33,041 nt of DNA from Gammaproteobacteria bacterium. GTDB taxonomy: Bacteria; Pseudomonadota; Gammaproteobacteria; HK1. Positions 29,310-33,041 of the stretch are shown in pieces. The notes below the pieces were generated by a model. It worked only from the letters and a program-made list of their open reading frames with translations, was not told the DNA's origin and ran no database searches. The first letter of the stretch is position 1. Every line of letters starts with the position of its first letter. Location: NCBI GenBank assembly GCA_022823045.1, contig JAJDXW010000016.1:1-33041 (forward strand), given 5' to 3'. Position numbers and translations under genes: made by a program.

Positions 29310-30128
29310 TCAGTCGATGCTGGTCCCGATCCGCCCGAAGTCCACGCCGTGGCCCCAGTCCCAGTTCATCCACACGATGGAGGCGGGACCGACGAGGTTC
29401 TCCTCCGGCACGTATCCCCAGAACCGGCTGTCGTGGCTCTTGTCCCGATTGTCGCCGAGCACGAAGTACTGCCCTTCCGGCACGACCCATTCGCCCTCCA
29501 CGGTCGGCTGGCCGGGCCGGTAGAGCACCGCGTGGGTGTGCTCGCCGAGCGCCTCGATCCGCTGCCTCGAACCGGTCATGTGACTCCCCGAGCCGGTGCC
29601 CTCGTAGATCTCGGGGGCGCTCCGGCCGGTCTCCACTCCGTTGATGTGCAGCCTCTTCTCGCGGTCATAGCGGACACTGTCGCCCGGCAGTCCCACGATG
29701 CGCTTGATGAAGATGGTCTCTCCGTCGACCGGGTAGCGGAACACCACCACATCGCCCCGCTCCGGCTCCCCGACGTCGAGCACCTTGCGATTCGAGACGG
29801 GAAGCCGGATGCCGTAGGAGAACTTGTTGACCGCGATGAAGTCGCCGATGAGGAGGGTGGGCATCATCGAGCCCGAGGGGATCCGGAACGGCTCGATCAC
29901 GAACGACCGGATGAGAAAGACGGCAAGGAAGACGGGAAAGAACGAGCGCGCGTACTCGACGACGGCGGGCTTCGGCGGGAGCTTGACCGCATCCTCCCCG
30001 CCGACCGCGCTGGCCGCTCCGGCGGGCCGCCGGCGAGGCGCGAGGACCCAGGAATCGACGGCCCAGATGGCGCCGCTCACCACGACGATGAGCGCCATGA
30101 AGGTCGAGAAGTCCAACCACTGGGTCAC
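29310..30128 (-). CDS. lepB: Signal peptidase I
   Basis: FVIEPFRIPSGSMMPTLLIGDFIAVNKFSYG (catalytic Ser), RGDVVVFRYP...FIKRIVGLPGDSV (catalytic Lys), VLGDNRDKSHDSRFWGYVPEENLVG. Start taken as GTG at 30128. Confidence 0.96.
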   Translation of the reverse strand: MTQWLDFSTFMALIVVVSGAIWAVDSWVLAPRRRPAGAASAVGGEDAVKLPPKPAVVEYARSFFPVFLAVFLIRSFVIEPFRIPSGSMMPTLLIGDFIAVNKFSYGIRLPVSNRKVLDVGEPERGDVVVFRYPVDGETIFIKRIVGLPGDSVRYDREKRLHINGVETGRSAPEIYEGTGSGSHMTGSRQRIEALGEHTHAVLYRPGQPTVEGEWVVPEGQYFVLGDNRDKSHDSRFWGYVPEENLVGPASIVWMNWDWGHGVDFGRIGTSID

Positions 30129-30347
30129 GGGCGCGGGTTCCCCGGCGAGACCTGACTCGGATCGGCCGAATTCCGCTTCCGCCCGGTCCGCGGAACCCTC
30201 GCCGGCGCCGCCGCCGCACCCGGCGTCCGGCCGTGGCAATACCCCGTGGCGGGCAGGCCCGGAACGCGAGGGTCGCTATTCGGCATCAATGGTCGAATCC
30301 TTCCCGGCGGGGACGGACAGTGTATCAGGATCGGCCCGCGCCCCGGC

Positions 30348-31349
30348 TCAGGCGATGGCGTCGGGAAAGGCGATCGCATCCTCGATGCGCTCGAGATCGA
30401 GGGCGAGCATGACCAGCCGATCGAGCCCCAGGGCGACGCCCGCGCACGCCGGCAGACCATGCGCGAGGGCGGAGATCAGCCGCTCGTCGATCTCCATCGC
30501 GGGGAGCCCGGCGTCCCGTCGGCGCGCCGCCTCCATCTCGAAGCGCCGCCGCTGTTCGGAGGCACAGGTCAGCTCGTGATAGCCGTTCGCAAGCTCGATT
30601 CCGTCCACGAAGAGCTCGAACCGCTCCGCGCGCTCTCCGTCCTCGGCGGCCCTCACCCGGGCCAGGGCGGCCTGGCTCGCCGGATAGTCGTGGACGAACA
30701 CGGCGCGCGAACCGACGAGGTCCGACAGGCCCGGCTGCACACAATGGGTGAGCAACAGGTCGAGGCACGCGTCGCGATCGAGCTTCGCCGCGGTGCCGTC
30801 GCTCGCGCCCGCCCGCCTCGCCCGTTCCCGCAGCGCCTCGCCCGGCGCCCGGTCGACGTCCACCCCCGCGAGCTCCCGGAACGCCTGCGCGTACGCGACT
30901 CGCCGCGGCGTCTCGTACCCGAGCGCGGCGACGACCAGCTCGCCGACCTCGTCCATGAGCCGGTGGTGGTCGTAGCCCGGCCGATACCACTCGAGGAGCG
31001 TGAACTCGGGGTTGTGGCGCGGCCCCGCCTCGCCGGCCCGAAACGCGCGGGTGATCTGGAAAATCGGCCCGCTCCCGGCCGCGAGCAGGCGCTTCATCGC
31101 GTACTCCGGGGAGGTCTGGAGCCAGCGCACCCTTCCTCCTCGCCCCACCGCGGAGAAACTCTCGATGGCCGGATCCATGGCGCCCCGGGCGCCGAGGAGC
31201 GGGGTCTCCACCTCGAGCACCCCGCGCGCGGCGAAGAAGTCGCGGACTCCCGCGACCAGCCTCGCCCGCCGCTCCCATCGAGCGCGGTCACCCCGGGGGC
31301 GCCAGGCCGCCGCGGACGCGGGCGCGGTTGCGGCTGGCCCCTCCGTCAC
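30348..31349 (-). CDS. epmA: EF-P--(R)-beta-lysine ligase (GenX/PoxA/EpmA)
   Basis: Class II LysRS-like core without an anticodon domain: FFAARGVLEVETPLLGARGAMDPAIESF, LQTSPEYAMKRLLAAGSGPIFQITRAFRAGEAGPRHNPEFTLLEWYR, FELFVDGIELANGYHEL, ACAGVALGLDRLVML. GTG start at 31349. Confidence 0.94.
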   Translation of the reverse strand: MTEGPAATAPASAAAWRPRGDRARWERRARLVAGVRDFFAARGVLEVETPLLGARGAMDPAIESFSAVGRGGRVRWLQTSPEYAMKRLLAAGSGPIFQITRAFRAGEAGPRHNPEFTLLEWYRPGYDHHRLMDEVGELVVAALGYETPRRVAYAQAFRELAGVDVDRAPGEALRERARRAGASDGTAAKLDRDACLDLLLTHCVQPGLSDLVGSRAVFVHDYPASQAALARVRAAEDGERAERFELFVDGIELANGYHELTCASEQRRRFEMEAARRRDAGLPAMEIDERLISALAHGLPACAGVALGLDRLVMLALDLERIEDAIAFPDAIA

Positions 31350-31353
31350 CGGA

Positions 31354-31923
31354 CTACCCCTTGACGCGGGAGACGTATTCTCCGGTGCGGGTGTCGATGC
31401 GAAGGAGCTCGCCGTTGTCGACGAACAGGGGCACCCGCACCGTCGCCCCCGTCTCGACGACCGCGGGCTTGTTCGCGCCGCTCGCGGTATCCCCGCGCAC
31501 CCCGGGTTCCGTGTCGGTGACCCGGAGCACCACGAAGTTGGGCGGGGTGACTCCGATCGCCTCGCCATTCCAGAGCAGCACCCTGCAGACGTCCTGCTCC
31601 TTGAGCCACTTCGCGGAATCGCCCAGCACCGCCTCGGTCACCGGGAGCTGCTCCCAGGTCTCCGGATGCATGAAGTGCCAGTGCTCATCGTCGCGGTACA
31701 GGTACTGCAGCTCGGTCTCGACCACGTCCGCTCCGGGGAGGGACTCTCCCGACTTGTAGGTCTTGTCGACGACCCGCCCGGTGAGCAGGTTGCGGAGCTT
31801 CACCCGATTGAATGCCTGGCCCTTTCCGGGCTTTACAAACTCGTTCTCGATGGTCGCGCAGGGTGAGTCGTCGACCATGAGCCGCAGTCCGGCGCGAAAT
31901 TCGTTGGTGCTGAAGGTAGCCAT
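31354..31923 (-). CDS. efp: Translation elongation factor P
   Basis: [49 protein letters not shown]...GEYVSRVKG; close to E. coli EF-P with Lys in KPGKGQAF. Confidence 0.97.
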   Translation of the reverse strand: MATFSTNEFRAGLRLMVDDSPCATIENEFVKPGKGQAFNRVKLRNLLTGRVVDKTYKSGESLPGADVVETELQYLYRDDEHWHFMHPETWEQLPVTEAVLGDSAKWLKEQDVCRVLLWNGEAIGVTPPNFVVLRVTDTEPGVRGDTASGANKPAVVETGATVRVPLFVDNGELLRIDTRTGEYVSRVKG

Positions 31924-31940
31924 CGCGGAGTATTCTTTCC

Positions 31941-31958
31941 CGGGGTTGCGAGACCCCG
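31941..31958 (-). other. Small hairpin in the parC-efp intergenic region
   Basis: CGGGGT (31941-31946) / ACCCCG (31953-31958) with 6-nt loop; 17 nt from the efp start codon. Confidence 0.35.
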
Positions 31959-31988
31959 CATAGTCTATCGTCCGCCCGGCTTCGTACC

Positions 31989-33041
31989 CTACTTTCCGCC
32001 CGGTTCCGTACCGTCGGCGGCCTGCGGCCGGCCGGCCGCCATCGAGTCGACGCCGCGCAGGCCCCGCGGCAGCAGCCGCCCGCGATTGGTGCGGGCGCCG
32101 GAGTACGCCTCGAGGTCGCGGGCCCGCAGGGTGAGGTGCCGGCGCCCGGCGTGCACCGTCAGCCGTTCGCCGGCCGGCACCACCACGATCGCCCGAATCG
32201 TCTCGGCGCGGCTGCGGAGCTTCGCTGACGGAATGCTCATCAGCTTGACTCCCTTCCCCCGCCCGAGGAGGGGAAGCTCCGCGAGGGGATAGACGAGGAG
32301 ATGACCCGCGGTCGAGACCACCGCGACCCGATCCGTGTCCGGCTCCGACACTTGAGCCGGTGTCAGCACCCGGTCGTCCTCGCCCGTCTGCATGACGAGC
32401 TTTCCGGTGCGGTTCTTCGACCACAGGCTCGACACCTTCGCCACGAATCCGTAGCCGCCGTCCGATGCGAGGACGACCCGATCGTCGCCCCCTCCCATGA
32501 GGACCGCCCTCCACTCCGCGCCGTCCGGCGCGTCGAGCCGGCCCGCGAGAGGCTCCCCCTGCCCGCGGGCGGAGGGCAGGACGTGGGCGGGCAGCGAGTA
32601 CGCGCGCCCCGTCCCGTCGAGAAACACGGCCGTCTCGTTGCTCCGGCCGGGCGCAGCGGAGAGGAACTCGTCTCCCGCCCGGTAGTTGAGCGTCTCCGGA
32701 TCGATCTGATGGCCCTTGGCCGCCCGCACCCAGCCGCGCCGCGAGAGCACCACGGTGACCGGCTCCGCGGACGCGAGCTCGTCGCGGTCGAGGGCCCGGG
32801 CCGGCGCCGCCTCCTCGACGAATCGCGAGCGGCGCTCGTCGCCGTGCGCCTTCGCGTCAGCAAGGATCTCGTCTCGCACCAGAGCGTCGAGGCGAGCCGC
32901 GGAGCCGAGGATCTCCGCGAGGGCATCGCGCTCGTCTTCGAGCTCCTTCCGCTCGCCGCGGATCCGCACCTCCTCGAGACGCGCCAGGTGCCGCAGCCTG
33001 AGCTCGAGGATCGCCTCCGCCTGCACGTCGGTCAGCCCGAA
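31989..33041 (-). CDS. parC: DNA topoisomerase IV subunit A (C-terminal part; runs off the window)
   Basis: [96 protein letters not shown]. Confidence 0.95.
   Translation of the reverse strand, partial: FGLTDVQAEAILELRLRHLARLEEVRIRGERKELEDERDALAEILGSAARLDALVRDEILADAKAHGDERRSRFVEEAAPARALDRDELASAEPVTVVLSRRGWVRAAKGHQIDPETLNYRAGDEFLSAAPGRSNETAVFLDGTGRAYSLPAHVLPSARGQGEPLAGRLDAPDGAEWRAVLMGGGDDRVVLASDGGYGFVAKVSSLWSKNRTGKLVMQTGEDDRVLTPAQVSEPDTDRVAVVSTAGHLLVYPLAELPLLGRGKGVKLMSIPSAKLRSRAETIRAIVVVPAGERLTVHAGRRHLTLRARDLEAYSGARTNRGRLLPRGLRGVDSMAAGRPQAADGTEPGGK

Overview
High-GC proteobacterial chromosome segment, most likely gammaproteobacterial from gene order. It has three parts. (1) A conserved left block, uvrY/gacA-like - uvrC - pgsA - tRNA-Gly(GCC) - tRNA-Cys(GCA) - tRNA-Leu(TAA), in the same order as E. 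coli uvrY-uvrC-pgsA-glyW-cysT-leuZ. (2) An accessory segment of about 8 kb (about 4.14-12.32 kb): an orphan HipA-type kinase directly downstream of tRNA-Leu, a two-domain VOC/extradiol-type dioxygenase, an MFS transporter, and an aromatic-degradation-like set (NTF2-like ring-hydroxylase beta subunit, Rieske oxygenase alpha subunit, gentisate-1,2-dioxygenase-like cupin, 4HBT-type acyl-CoA thioesterase). (3) A long conserved block: holB-tmk-mltG-fabF-acpP-fabG-fabD-fabH-plsX-rpmF-yceD, small ORF, maf, rluC, rne, pdxJ-recO-era-rnc-lepB, epmA-efp, parC (partial). rpmF is absent from the supplied ORF track (59 aa) and was read directly from the sequence. The observations most worth a second look are the Rieske alpha subunit with an altered mononuclear-iron motif and its convergent, physically split beta subunit; the orphan HipA with an extra C-terminal region of about 115 aa next to tRNA-Leu; a 58-bp imperfect tandem repeat and a 30-bp palindrome in accessory intergenic regions; a rare-codon/AT-rich island inside fabG; and the ~500-nt rne leader. 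No CRISPR array, transposase, integrase or rRNA was recognised. All family calls are from motif recognition by eye; no database search was run.
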